Shown piece after piece: positions 41,832 through 50,458 of a DNA stretch of 64,000 nt. Position 1 is the stretch's first letter; every line of letters begins with the position of its first letter. The stretch covers positions 125,648-189,647 of the forward strand of contig NZ_KQ948556.1 in assembly GCF_001514125.1 (NCBI RefSeq), in the 5' to 3' direction. Below the pieces are notes generated by a model, which was not told the origin of the DNA, did no database searches, and saw only the letters and a program-made list of their open reading frames with translations. Made by a program: the position numbers and the translations under genes. This DNA is from Streptomyces longwoodensis. Its GTDB lineage: Bacteria > Actinomycetota > Actinomycetes > Streptomycetales > Streptomycetaceae.

Positions 41832-42728
41832 TCAGCCGGTGAACGGCGCCCCGGTGACCACGGCGGCCACCGTCGTGCCGGGGGCGAAGGCGCCCTCCTC
41901 GGTGAGGGCCAGCAGGGCGTACAACAGCTTGGCGACGTAGACGGGCTCGACCGGCAGGCCGTGGCGCCGGGCGAAGTCCGCGGCGAACGACGCGAGCGCC
42001 GGGGTGGTGCGGGCGTAGCCGCCGCAGTGGAAGCGCTCGTCCAGGCTCCACGCACCGCGCGGACCGCCGAACGCGTCGGCCTGCAGCGCCCGTATCTCCC
42101 CGTCGAGGAAGCCGCCCTTGAGGACCGGGATGCCGAGCGCCCGCCGGCCGGGACCGAGACCGGCCGCGAGTCCGGCCAGCGTGCCGCCCGTGCCGCAGGC
42201 CACGGCGGCCACGTCGGCGGGGTCGCGCAGTTCCTCGCCGAGCGCGGTGCAGCCGCGCACCGCCGCCGCGTTGCTGCCGCCCTCCGGGATCACGTGGGCG
42301 TCCCCGGCGCCCGCCGAGCGCAGGATCGCGGCGAGCGCGTCCGGCTCGTGCTTGTGGCGATACGTCGACCTGTCGACGAAGTGCAGCCGCATGCCGTCGG
42401 CCGCACAGCGGGCCAGGGAGGGGTTGAGGGGACGGCCGGCCAGCTCCTCGCCGCGCACCACCCCCACCGTGGGCAGCCCGAGGAGGCGGCCCGCGGCAGC
42501 GGTGGCCCGCAGGTGGTTGGAGTAGGCACCGCCGAAGGTGAGCAGCGGCCGGCCGGCCGCGGCCCGCAGGTTGGGGACGAGCTTGCGCCACTTGTTGCCG
42601 ACGAGGTCGGGGTGGATCAGGTCGTCCCGCTTCAGCAGCAGCCGCACCCCGTGCCGCGCGAACCGCTCGTCGGCCACCTCCTGAAGGGGGGACGGCAGCC
42701 GCGGGGCGAGGGGGTCGACGCTGGTCAC
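41832..42728 (-). CDS. PLP-dependent ACC deaminase / D-cysteine desulfhydrase family protein
   Basis: The 298-aa fold-type II PLP enzyme has the Schiff-base Lys in DLVGNKWRKL, a GGAYSNHLRA segment and the phosphate-binding CGTGGTLAGL loop. It fits the ACC deaminase/D-cysteine desulfhydrase family; ACC deaminase itself is not certain, because the specificity residues cannot be judged without alignment. Two start regions exist because of a local duplication: GTG 42728 is taken, GTG or ATG at 42752 is the alternative. Confidence 0.85.
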   Translation of the reverse strand: MTSVDPLAPRLPSPLQEVADERFARHGVRLLLKRDDLIHPDLVGNKWRKLVPNLRAAAGRPLLTFGGAYSNHLRATAAAGRLLGLPTVGVVRGEELAGRPLNPSLARCAADGMRLHFVDRSTYRHKHEPDALAAILRSAGAGDAHVIPEGGSNAAAVRGCTALGEELRDPADVAAVACGTGGTLAGLAAGLGPGRRALGIPVLKGGFLDGEIRALQADAFGGPRGAWSLDERFHCGGYARTTPALASFAADFARRHGLPVEPVYVAKLLYALLALTEEGAFAPGTTVAAVVTGAPFTG

Positions 42729-42754
42729 GCACCCATTGTGCTGGTCACGCACCC
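42720..42754. repeat. 15-bp direct duplication spanning the start codon of the PLP enzyme gene
   Basis: GCTGGTCACGCACCC occurs at 42720-42734 and again at 42740-42754, with a 20-bp period. Each copy contains a GTG start in the same frame apart from an offset of 8 codons. Confidence 0.75.
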
Positions 42755-42815
42755 CTGGTGGCGCGTCCCCGCGGAGGGCCGGGGCGGGCCACGGGCGGCC
42801 TCCGCCGCGCCCGCG

Positions 42816-43406
42816 TCACTTCAGCCGGGCCCGGATCCGCTCGCGCAGCCACGTCATGGAGAAGCCCCGGGGGTCCACCTTGCCCGGCTGCCACTCCAGG
42901 TGGCCGATGACCGACCGCTCCGTCCAGCCGTGGTGGCGGCACACCGCCGCCGCGGCCCGCTCGATCGCCTCCAGCTGCGCCGGCGGCCAGGGGTCCTCGC
43001 CGTCGCCGAGGTTCTCGCACTCGAAGCCGTAGAAGTGGCGGTTGCCGTCGGTGTTCGCCTCGTTGTCCGGCGGCAGCCGCTTCTCGGCGATCACCGCGCG
43101 CAGGACCTCGTCGTCGCCGAGTCCGGCGTGGTTGGCGCGGCCGTGGCCGACGAGGTGGACGGTGCCGTCCTTGGTGATCACGCCGTGGCAGAGCGGCCCC
43201 GGCAGGGCGTCGTGCCCGGTGCGGCACAGCTCCACCGTCCGTGCGGCCCCGCGGGTCACCGTGTGGTGGATCATCACGCCGTGGACGGGCCCCCAGGGGC
43301 CCTTGTGGTTGCGGTTGTGGTGCCGCCAGTCGCCGACCTCGACGACGGTGACGCCCTCGGCCCTCAGCCGGTGCAGGAAGCCGTCCGCGGACAGGGGAGT
43401 GGCCAT
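42816..43406 (-). CDS. N-acetylmuramoyl-L-alanine amidase (amidase_2/PGRP fold)
   Basis: The 196-aa protein has zinc-site residues in MIHHTVT and GHLEWQPGKVDPRGF, with HLVGHGRANHAG and FYGFECENLG typical of amidase_2. No signal peptide is seen, so it may act after lysis or be exported otherwise. Start at 43406 (MATPLSADGF). It probably cleaves the amide between muramic acid and the stem peptide. Confidence 0.9.
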   Translation of the reverse strand: MATPLSADGFLHRLRAEGVTVVEVGDWRHHNRNHKGPWGPVHGVMIHHTVTRGAARTVELCRTGHDALPGPLCHGVITKDGTVHLVGHGRANHAGLGDDEVLRAVIAEKRLPPDNEANTDGNRHFYGFECENLGDGEDPWPPAQLEAIERAAAAVCRHHGWTERSVIGHLEWQPGKVDPRGFSMTWLRERIRARLK

Positions 43407-43742
43407 GCCGCCTCCTTCGTGCCGTGTTCCACGGCGGCCGCGGGACACGACCGCCTCACAGCGCTTCTACCGGAGACGGCCGGGGGCGGGCACCCCGCTC
43501 GGTCAGGTCCGGTCCGATACCGACAACTCCCGGCGTCCGCGCAGGTCAAGAGGGCTTTTGTGGCCCGGGGAAGGGGCTGCGGAGGGGGCGGGATCCGCTG
43601 TCTTCCCAGTCGCCGGACGGCCCAACCCCGCTCTTTCGTGTAATAGCACCGACACGGTGCGTGCTGGAACGCTGGGGGTGAGATCGATACCGGGCGCCGC
43701 ACGGCCCCGGTGCGAAGGTGCGTCACGGGAGGGCAGTTCTCT
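43407..43742. other. 336-bp divergent intergenic region upstream of the encapsulin operon
   Basis: It contains an AT-richer block near 43632-43645 (TTTCGTGTAATAG) that could hold a -10 for the shell gene. A perfect inverted repeat GCACCG-ACA-CGGTGC (43646-43660) directly adjoins it. No coding sequence is evident. Confidence 0.55.
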
Positions 43743-45149
43743 ATGTCGGTAGGCGAAGAGGTCCGCACGGAGCAGGGCAAGCCGCAGCAGAGCCTCGGCA
43801 CCGCGGCCGCGCGGAACCTGGCCACCACCACCAAGTCCGTACCGCAGATGCAGGAGATCAGCTCCCGCTGGCTGCTGCGGATGCTGCCCTGGGTGGACGT
43901 CCACGGCGGCACCTACCGGGTGAACCGGCGCCTGACGTTCGCGGTCGGCGACGGCCGCATCACCTTCGTGAAGACCGGGGACCGCGTGGAGGTGATCCCG
44001 GCGGAGCTGGGCGAACTCCCCGCACTGCGCTCCTACGACGACATCGACGTCCTCGGCGAGCTCGCCCAGCGCTGCCGGCAGCGGGAGATCGGCCCCGGCG
44101 AGGTCATCGCCTCCTTCGGCAGCCCGACCGACGAGGTGTACCTGCTGGCCCACGGCCGGGTCGAGAAGGTCGGCACCGGCCCCTACGGCGACGACCAGGT
44201 GCTCGGCGTCCTCGCCGACGGCGCCCACTTCGGCGACCAGGCACTGCTCGACGCCGACGCCATCTGGGAGTACACCGCCCGCGCCGCCACCGCCTGCACC
44301 GTGCTCACCCTGTCCCGCAGCGACTTCGAGCAGGTCCAGGAGCGCGCGGACTCGCTGCGGGAGCACGTCCAGCGGCAGCGCTCGATCCCGGAGCAGCGCA
44401 CCAACCGCCACGGCGAGAAGGAGGTCGCCCTCGCCTCCGGCCACTCCGGCGAGCCCGACATCCCGCACACCTTCGTGGACTACGAGTCCCGGCCGCGCGA
44501 GTACGAACTGAGCATCGCCCAGACCGTGCTGCGCATCCACACGCGCGTGGCCGACCTCTACAACCAGCCGATGAACCAGACCGAGCAGCAGCTGCGGCTC
44601 ACGGTCGAGGCGCTGAAGGAGCGCCAGGAGCACGAGCTGGTCAACAACCGCGAGTTCGGCCTGCTGCACAACTGCGAGTACGACCAGCGGATCCAGCCGC
44701 ACGACGGCGTGCCCAGCCCCGACGACATGGACGAGCTGCTCAGCCGCCGGCGCGGCACCAAGCTCTTCCTCGCCCACCCGCGCGCGATCGCCGCGTTCGG
44801 CCGCGAGCTGAACAAGCGCGGACTGGTCCCGGAGACCATCGACGTCGCCGGCAACCGCATCCCGACCTGGCGGGGCGTGCCCCTGTACCCGTGCAACAAG
44901 ATCCCGGTCACCGAGACCCGGACCACCTCGATCATCGCGATGCGCCTCGGCGAGCAGGACCAGGGCGTCATCGGCCTGCGGCAGTCCGGCATCCCCGACG
45001 AGATCGAGCCGAGCCTGTCGGTGCGGTTCATGGGCATCAACGAACAGGCCGTCATCAACTACCTGGTCACGGCCTACTACTCGGCCGCCGTCCTGGTCCC
45101 CGACGCCCTCGGCGTCCTGGAGAACGTCGAGGTGGGCCGCTGGCGCTGA
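43743..45149 (+). CDS. Family 2B encapsulin shell protein with cyclic-nucleotide-binding domain (EshA-like)
   Basis: The 468-aa protein has an N-terminal arm (about 1-45), the start of the HK97-type shell fold, an inserted cyclic-nucleotide-binding domain (about 95-205: FGSPTDEVYLLAHGRVEKVG, FGDQALL, ARAATACTV), and the rest of the shell fold (about 240-468). It is close to Streptomyces EshA-type proteins, now classed as family 2B encapsulins, which assemble into virus-like compartments. ATG 43743 has GGGAGGG 7 bases upstream. The neighbouring polyprenyl synthase is the probable cargo. The phosphate-binding cassette has Asp for the usual Glu, so ligand binding needs testing. Confidence 0.92.
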   Translation: MSVGEEVRTEQGKPQQSLGTAAARNLATTTKSVPQMQEISSRWLLRMLPWVDVHGGTYRVNRRLTFAVGDGRITFVKTGDRVEVIPAELGELPALRSYDDIDVLGELAQRCRQREIGPGEVIASFGSPTDEVYLLAHGRVEKVGTGPYGDDQVLGVLADGAHFGDQALLDADAIWEYTARAATACTVLTLSRSDFEQVQERADSLREHVQRQRSIPEQRTNRHGEKEVALASGHSGEPDIPHTFVDYESRPREYELSIAQTVLRIHTRVADLYNQPMNQTEQQLRLTVEALKERQEHELVNNREFGLLHNCEYDQRIQPHDGVPSPDDMDELLSRRRGTKLFLAHPRAIAAFGRELNKRGLVPETIDVAGNRIPTWRGVPLYPCNKIPVTETRTTSIIAMRLGEQDQGVIGLRQSGIPDEIEPSLSVRFMGINEQAVINYLVTAYYSAAVLVPDALGVLENVEVGRWR

Positions 45150-45263
45150 CCCCGCGGCCCGCGCGCCCCGCTCCCGCCCCCCGGGGCGGGGGCACCCCGG
45201 CCGCCCGTGCCGCACCCCGGCGCCGCCCGCGCCACCGCCCGCGGACCCTGCGAGGGAGATGAC

Positions 45264-46328
45264 GTGACCGACTTCGTCTCGGAGAGCAGACCGACGAGCC
45301 CCTGGGACGGACAGGAAGCCACCGCGCTCCTGGTCGGCGCCCGGGCCGCGGTCGACCCGGAGCTGCGCGCGGCGCTCGACGCGCTGCCCACCGGGATGCG
45401 CAGGGTCGCCCGCTACCACTTCGGCTGGGAGCACGCCGACGGCACCGCGGCGGCGGGCCACGCCGGCAAGGCCATCCGGCCCGCGCTGGTCCTCACCGCC
45501 GCCGCCGCGCTCGGTGGTCCCGCGGCCCGTGCGGCGGCCGCGCGGGCAGCCGCGGCGGTCGAACTGGTCCACAACTTCACGCTGTTGCACGACGACGTGA
45601 TGGACCGGGACACCACCCGCAGACACCGGCCCACCGCCTGGACGGTGTTCGGCGTCCCCGACGCGATCCTGGCCGGCGACGCCCTGCACGCCCGGGCCCT
45701 CGGGCTGCTCGCCGCCGACCCGCACCCGGCGGCCCCGGCGGCCGTCGCCCGGCTCGCGGCCTGCGTGGTCGAGCTGTGCGAGGGCCAGCAGGTCGACACC
45801 GCCCTGGAGCAGCGCCACCCGGGCGAGGTCACCCTCGACGAGGTGCTCACCCTGGCCGAGGCCAAGACCGGCGCGCTGCTGGGCTGTGCCTGCGCCGTGG
45901 GCGCGCTGTACGCGGGGGCGGCGCCCGGGGACGTGGACGCGCTGGACGCCTTCGGCCGCGAGGCGGGGCTCGCCTTCCAGCTGATCGACGACGTGATCGG
46001 CATATGGGGCGACCCCCGGCACACGGGCAAGCCGGCCGGCGCCGACCTCGCCGTCCGCAAGAAGTCCCTGCCGGTGGTGGCCGCGCTGACCTCCGGCACC
46101 CCGGCGGCGGCCGAGCTCGCCGAGCTGTACGCCCGGCCGTACGCGGCCGCGGACCTGGAGCGCACGGTGCTCGCCGTCGAGCGGGCGGGGGGCCGCGACT
46201 GGGCGCAGGTCCAGGCCGCCGACCGCATGGCCCGCGCGGTCTCCGAGCTGACCCGGGCGATCCCGGAGCCGGAGACGGCGGGCGGCCTGCTGGCCCTCGC
46301 GGAGTTCGTGACCCGGCGCAGCGTATGA
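45264..46328 (+). CDS. Polyprenyl diphosphate synthase, probable encapsulin cargo
   Basis: The 354-aa trans-isoprenyl diphosphate synthase has first Asp-rich motif DDVMD (110-114), followed by RDTTRRHRP, and second motif DDVIGIWGD (242-250). A poorly structured acidic/Pro-containing N terminus (about 1-45) precedes the catalytic core and could be the cargo-loading segment seen in family 2 systems. GTG 45264 with GAGGGAG. It lies 114 bp after the shell gene on the same strand. Product chain length (geranylgeranyl or longer) is not certain. Confidence 0.92.
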   Translation: MTDFVSESRPTSPWDGQEATALLVGARAAVDPELRAALDALPTGMRRVARYHFGWEHADGTAAAGHAGKAIRPALVLTAAAALGGPAARAAAARAAAAVELVHNFTLLHDDVMDRDTTRRHRPTAWTVFGVPDAILAGDALHARALGLLAADPHPAAPAAVARLAACVVELCEGQQVDTALEQRHPGEVTLDEVLTLAEAKTGALLGCACAVGALYAGAAPGDVDALDAFGREAGLAFQLIDDVIGIWGDPRHTGKPAGADLAVRKKSLPVVAALTSGTPAAAELAELYARPYAAADLERTVLAVERAGGRDWAQVQAADRMARAVSELTRAIPEPETAGGLLALAEFVTRRSV

Positions 46329-46426
46329 CGCCGGGCACCCGACCCCGGGAAGCCCATCCCCACGGTGCGCGGGGCCCGCCCTCGCCCTGCCGCGTCCGCG
46401 CGCGGCGAACAGGCATGCAGTGGGCC

Positions 46427-47017
46427 TCAGCCCTCCGGCACCACCGTCGCCACGATCCGTTCCACCAGCCCCTCCGGCACGTTCACCCCGGGCAGCACCC
46501 CGTCGAGCACCCCCGGCAGGGTCAGGTGCTCCAGGATCAGCCCCAGCATGGCGAGGTAGAGGACGACGACCGTGCCGTCGCCGCCGGGCAGCCCCGCGTC
46601 CCGGTGGAAGGCGATGCCGAAGTCCACCTCCCCGCGCACCGACTCGGTGAACGAGGTCCGCAGTTCGGGGCGCCGGGTGGCCTCCAGGCGCATCTCCAGC
46701 AGGGCGAGGTAGCCGGTGCGGTCCCGCACCACCCGGGACATCAGGTCCCGCATGAGCGCGGTGACCAGGGAGCGGTCCCGCGGCCTGGTCATCAGCTCCC
46801 CGATCACGTCGGGGTCCGGCGCGAGCCGTGCGTGCAGGCGGGTGTCGATCTGGCGCAGCAGGTCGTCGCGCGAGGCGAAGTAGTTGGAGGCCGTGCCGAC
46901 CGGCACTCCGCCCGCCGTGTCCACCGCGCGGAACGTCAGCCCGCGCGCCCCTTCCTGCGCGAGCACCGTGATCCCGGCGTCCACCAGGGCCGCCCTGCGC
47001 TCCGGATTGCCCGCCAT
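46427..47017 (-). CDS. TetR-family transcriptional regulator
   Basis: The 196-aa protein has an N-terminal helix-turn-helix (LVDAGITVLAQEGARGLTF, then VPVGTASNYFASRDDLLRQI) and a C-terminal ligand domain of the TetR_C type. ATG 47017. It is divergent from the RibD-C gene across a region rich in repeats that probably includes its operator, so the RibD-C gene is the likely target. Confidence 0.9.
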   Translation of the reverse strand: MAGNPERRAALVDAGITVLAQEGARGLTFRAVDTAGGVPVGTASNYFASRDDLLRQIDTRLHARLAPDPDVIGELMTRPRDRSLVTALMRDLMSRVVRDRTGYLALLEMRLEATRRPELRTSFTESVRGEVDFGIAFHRDAGLPGGDGTVVVLYLAMLGLILEHLTLPGVLDGVLPGVNVPEGLVERIVATVVPEG

Positions 47018-47067
47018 GCGGCACCCCTCCTCTCGTTCGCGCGGGAAACATCGTCCCAGCCCCTTGT

Positions 47068-47117
47068 AACCACTACATCCGAAGTACTATAACTGAAGCA
47101 CTACGACCGCAGTGGTT
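47068..47117. promoter_or_regulatory. Divergent promoter/operator region between TetR and RibD-C genes
   Basis: AACCACT (47068-47074) and AGTGGTT (47111-47117) are inverted repeats. Between them GAAGTACTA (47081-47089) and GAAGCACTA (47095-47103) are direct repeats 14 bp apart, with AGTACT self-palindromic. The block is AT-rich for the genome. Confidence 0.6.
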
Positions 47118-47144
47118 GTGGGCCGCCTACGAAACGAGATCCGC

Positions 47145-47732
47145 TTGCGAAAGCTCACCTACTTCGTCGCCTGCTCGCTCGACGGGTTCATCGGGGACCC
47201 GGACGGTGACGCCACGGCGATGATGTCCTTCCTCGACGAGGAGTTCCTGGACTACCTGCGCACGGAGGTGCCGGACACCCTCCCCACCGCCGCCCGGCGG
47301 GCCTTCGGCATCGACGACCGGCCGAACGAGCGGTTCGACACGGTCGTCCAGGGCCGCGGCAGCTACGAGGTCGGGCTGGAGGAGGGCATCACCAGCCCCT
47401 ACGCCCACCTCCGCCAGTACGTCGCCTCCCGCACGCTGGGCGTCTCGCCCGACCCGGACGTGGAGATCGTCGCGGACGACGTGGTCGGCAGGGTCCGCGC
47501 GCTGAAGGCGGAGGAGGGGGCCCTGGGCATCTACCTCTGCGGCGGCTCCCGGCTCGCCGGGGAACTGCTCGGCGAGGTCGATGAGTTGGTCATCAAGACG
47601 TACCCCCTGGTCTACGGCCGCGGGATGCCGATGTTCGGCACGTCCGGTGTCGACGCCACGGCGTTCGCGCTGGACGGGGTGCGCGCGTTCGGCAACGGCG
47701 TGCTGGTGCGGACGTACCGCAGGAAGCGCTGA
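47145..47732 (+). CDS. RibD C-terminal / dihydrofolate-reductase-like protein
   Basis: The 195-aa protein has the RibD_C/DHFR-like Rossmann-type fold with RKLTYFVACSLDGFIG at the start, TVVQGRGSYEVG in the middle and LCGGSRLAGELL near the NADPH site. These stand-alone reductases in actinobacteria rarely have known substrates. TTG 47145 is taken as start because homologues begin with RKLTYFV; GTG 47112 would add 11 unlikely residues and overlap the operator repeats. Confidence 0.85.
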   Translation: MRKLTYFVACSLDGFIGDPDGDATAMMSFLDEEFLDYLRTEVPDTLPTAARRAFGIDDRPNERFDTVVQGRGSYEVGLEEGITSPYAHLRQYVASRTLGVSPDPDVEIVADDVVGRVRALKAEEGALGIYLCGGSRLAGELLGEVDELVIKTYPLVYGRGMPMFGTSGVDATAFALDGVRAFGNGVLVRTYRRKR

Positions 47733-47758
47733 GCCGCGGGCCGTCCTACGCTGGGGCC

Positions 47759-48016
47759 ATGGACAGGGAAGAGCGCGTCTGTCCGGCCTGCGGACAGTCC
47801 GTCGAGACGGTCGTGCGGCGGTACAAGACCCTGGGCGCCTGGGTGCCGCGCTGGGGCCCGGGCCCCTGCCGCAACCCCGGGTGCGAGGCGTACCGGGCGG
47901 AGGACGGCGCCCCGCGCGCCCCGCACGCCGAGCCGGAGCGCGGTCCCGTGGGTGCCGAGGAGTCCGACCCGCCCCCGGAGCCCGAGGCGTACGGGGAGGC
48001 GGCGGGGCGGTCCTGA
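47759..48016 (+). CDS. Small zinc-ribbon protein
   Basis: The 85-aa protein has CPAC near the N terminus and a second pair in CRNPGC, giving a CxxC-CxxxxC ribbon. The acidic, proline-rich tail (about 45-85) looks disordered. Function unknown. It lies 26 bp after the RibD-C gene. Confidence 0.7.
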   Translation: MDREERVCPACGQSVETVVRRYKTLGAWVPRWGPGPCRNPGCEAYRAEDGAPRAPHAEPERGPVGAEESDPPPEPEAYGEAAGRS

Positions 48017-48077
48017 CCGGCCGCAATGCGCTTGGCCCCGGCCGACCGGCACGCGTCCGGGGCGGTAGCGTGCGCCC

Positions 48078-48416
48078 ATGACCAGCGACGAGCAGCCCTC
48101 CGTCCTCCACATCACCGAGCGCCGGCTCTGGGAGGCGGCCCGTGACCGGGGCGCCTACACGTGGTCCACCCGGGGCCGCACCCTGGCGGAGGAGGGCTTC
48201 GTCCACTGCTCCACCCGCGCCCAGCTCCCGCGCGTCGCGGCCTTCCTGTACGGCGCCCCGGACGCGCCCGACGACCTGGTGGTGCTGGTCGTCGACCCGG
48301 CCCGGCTGGACGCTCCGCTGGTGTACGAAGCCGTGGAGCCGGGTGGCGAGGAGTTCCCGCACGTGTACGGGCCGATCCCGGTCGGCGCCGTGGTCGGGGT
48401 CGAGGACTGGCGCTGA
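48078..48416 (+). CDS. DUF952-family protein
   Basis: The 112-aa protein carries the DUF952 pattern: VLHITERRLWEAA, then EGFVHCST and VVDPARL, ending FPHVYGPIP. Family members are small cytosolic proteins without an established reaction. ATG 48078. Confidence 0.88.
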   Translation: MTSDEQPSVLHITERRLWEAARDRGAYTWSTRGRTLAEEGFVHCSTRAQLPRVAAFLYGAPDAPDDLVVLVVDPARLDAPLVYEAVEPGGEEFPHVYGPIPVGAVVGVEDWR

Positions 48417-48444
48417 CGACGGGCGGGAGCGCGTCGGGCCCGGT

Positions 48445-49205
48445 CTAAGAGGGGCCGGGCAGGCCGCCGGTCTGCGGGTCGCGGCCGGTGAGGCAGTACG
48501 TGCCGCCCGTCGGGTCCCGCATCACGGTCCAGTGCGGCTGCTCGGCGACGAGGACCGCGCCGAGCCGCTCGTGCCGGGCCCGTACGCCCGCGACGTCCGT
48601 GCCGCAGGCCAGGTCCAGGTGGGCGGAGGCCGGGCGCTCGGCGTCCAGCCGCTGGAGCAGCAGCCGCACCGGCAGTCCGGTGGGCGGCGCGACCACGTGG
48701 AACTCGGGCCGGGACCCCGCCCGAGCGTCCAGCGGGGCAACAGGCCGCTCCAGAAGGCGACTTCGGCGTCGTAGGCGGACGGCGGGACGTCCAGGCAGAC
48801 CTGGTCCAGACGGCTGCCGGACACCACCGGCGGCCGTACCGCTTCCCCGAGCCACGGCACCGCGCAGAACAACTGCCCGCCGGGTGAGGCGAGGACGGCC
48901 CAGTCGCCGTGCGGGGCGACCAGCCGCGCTCCGAGCGCCCGGGCCCGCTCGACGAGCCCCGGCACGTCCTCGACGCAGAGGTCCAGGTGGGCGCCCCCGG
49001 CACCGCCGTCGACGCCCTGCAGCTTCACGCAGGGGTCGGTGCCGTCGGCGAGGAGGGTGGCGAACTCGCCGTGGTCACCGCGGGATTCGGACAACCGGGT
49101 GCCGGTCACGGCCGTCCAGAAGGCACCGGCGGACGCGAGCCGCGCGCGAGGCCGGTCGACGAATGCGTACACCCAGCGCACGTCCGCGCTCTCAGCCGAG
49201 GTCAC
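48445..49205 (-). pseudogene. Two-domain glyoxalase/VOC protein with a frameshift
   Basis: The first VOC domain and start of the second read in one frame from GTG 49205 (VRWVYAFVDRPRARL ... LDVPPSAYDAEVAFWSGLLPRWTLGRG). Conserved second-domain sequence then continues in another frame (SRPEFHVVAPPTGLPVRLLL ... DPTGGTYCLTGRDP) to a stop at 48445. The switch lies at a C-run on the plus strand, 48711-48720, and corresponds to one missing base in the coding strand. The gene is either a recent pseudogene or a sequencing error. Confidence 0.8.
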
Positions 49206-49305
49206 GCCCCCAGGATGACACGCCGCGATCACCCGCAGGGGTGCCGTCCGGGAACGGTGCCCGGGGGTTGGACACGCCGGGCCCGGGTGGCGCAGGATCG
49301 GGGGC

Positions 49306-49800
49306 ATGATCAGGCCCGCCGAGGTGCACGACGTCCCCGAGATCCGCGCGATGGTCCGCGAGCTCGCCGCGTACGAGCGGGCCGAGGAGCAGGCCCGCGC
49401 CACCGACGAGCAGCTGCGCCGGGCACTGTTCGGCGACCCCCCGGCCGCGCACGCGCTGATCGCCGAGGACGACGCCACGGGGGAGACCGTGGGCTTCGCG
49501 CTGTGGTTCCCCCGGTTCTCGACCTGGACCGGCACCCGGGGCATGCACCTGGAGGACCTGTACGTACGGCCGCACGCCCGCGCCGCGGGCCACGGCAGGG
49601 CGCTGCTCGCCTCGCTGGCCGCCCGGTGCCTGCGCGACGGCTACGAGCGGTTCGAGTGGTGGGTGCTGGACTGGAACGAGCCGGCGATCGGCTTCTACAA
49701 GTCCCTCGGCGCCGAACTCCTCGACGAGTGGACGGTCTGCCGCCTCTCGGGCGGCCCGCTGGCGGAGCTGGCCGCCCGGGCCCCCGCCGACGCCCGCTGA
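49306..49800 (+). CDS. GNAT acetyltransferase, diamine N-acetyltransferase-like
   Basis: The 164-aa protein resembles spermidine/spermine acetyltransferase-type GNATs: MHLEDLYVRPHARAAGHGRALL includes the acetyl-CoA loop, and WVLDWNEPAIGFYKSLGAE is the family C-terminal signature. ATG 49306. It probably acetylates a polyamine or similar amine, but that is a family-level inference. Confidence 0.88.
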   Translation: MIRPAEVHDVPEIRAMVRELAAYERAEEQARATDEQLRRALFGDPPAAHALIAEDDATGETVGFALWFPRFSTWTGTRGMHLEDLYVRPHARAAGHGRALLASLAARCLRDGYERFEWWVLDWNEPAIGFYKSLGAELLDEWTVCRLSGGPLAELAARAPADAR

Positions 49801-49819
49801 GGACCCCCGCGCACGGCGA

Positions 49820-49849
49820 AGGGGCCCGGCCGACTGTGACCGGGCCCCT
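49820..49849. terminator. Hairpin terminator between the acetyltransferase and sodN
   Basis: AGGGGCCCGG / CCGGGCCCCT (49820-49829, 49840-49849) is a perfect 10-bp stem between convergent genes. Confidence 0.85.
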
Positions 49850-49917
49850 GCGGAGCCGCGTGAACCGCGGTGGTGCACCGACCGCGGTCGGGCGGAAGAC
49901 CCGGAGGCCGGGCCGGG

Positions 49918-50313
49918 TCAGGCCTTCTTGGTCTCCCAGAAGATCTTGTCGATCTCGGCGATGAGCTCCAGCGCCTTCTCACCGGTCTTCGGGTCCGTCG
50001 AGGCCTTGGCGGCCGACAGGGCCTTCAGGGTGTCGTTGACCAGCTGGTGCAGCTGCGGGTACTTCTCGAAGTGCGGGGGCTTGAAGTAGTCGCTCCACAG
50101 GACCGACACGTGGTGCTTGGCGAGCTCGGCGCGCTGCTCCTTGATGAACGTGGCGCGAGCCTGGAAGTGCGGGTCGTCGTTGGCGGCCATCTTCTCCTGC
50201 ACGGCCTTCACGGACTCCGCCTCGATGCGGGCCTGGGCCGGGTCGTAGACACCGCAGGGCAGGTCGCAGTGCGCGCTGACCGTGACCTTGGGGGCAAACA
50301 GGCGGGAAAGCAT
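49918..50313 (-). CDS. sodN: Nickel superoxide dismutase SodN
   Basis: The 131-aa precursor carries a 14-residue propeptide (to Ala14) followed by the nickel hook HCDLPCGVYDP, whose His15, Cys16 and Cys20 become His1, Cys2 and Cys6 of the mature enzyme. The rest is a four-helix bundle. The enzyme disproportionates superoxide in the cytoplasm; maturation needs the adjacent peptidase SodX. Start at 50313. In S. coelicolor nickel status controls it through Nur and the sRNA s-SodF; I did not identify that pairing site here. Confidence 0.97.
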   Translation of the reverse strand: MLSRLFAPKVTVSAHCDLPCGVYDPAQARIEAESVKAVQEKMAANDDPHFQARATFIKEQRAELAKHHVSVLWSDYFKPPHFEKYPQLHQLVNDTLKALSAAKASTDPKTGEKALELIAEIDKIFWETKKA

Positions 50314-50458
50314 GGAGCATTCCTTCCTCGTGATCGTCTTCTCAGGTGGGACATTACTCCCTGAGGGACCGGTTTTCGCGAGTGCCCCCTTGGGATTAGG
50401 ACAAAAGTCCGGGGTCAGACTGGGACTGGTGGAGGAACGGACAGGGGAGGTGCCGGCG

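Noticed and set aside
43503..47051. A 1182-codon minus-strand open frame across the encapsulin operon.
   Set aside because: It is antisense to genes with intact motifs and has low-complexity GC-rich translation without domains.
50314..50458. Nur operator or s-SodF pairing site between sodN and sodX.
   Set aside because: Known from S. coelicolor, but I could not find a clear Nur palindrome and cannot verify the sRNA pairing without the sodF sequence.
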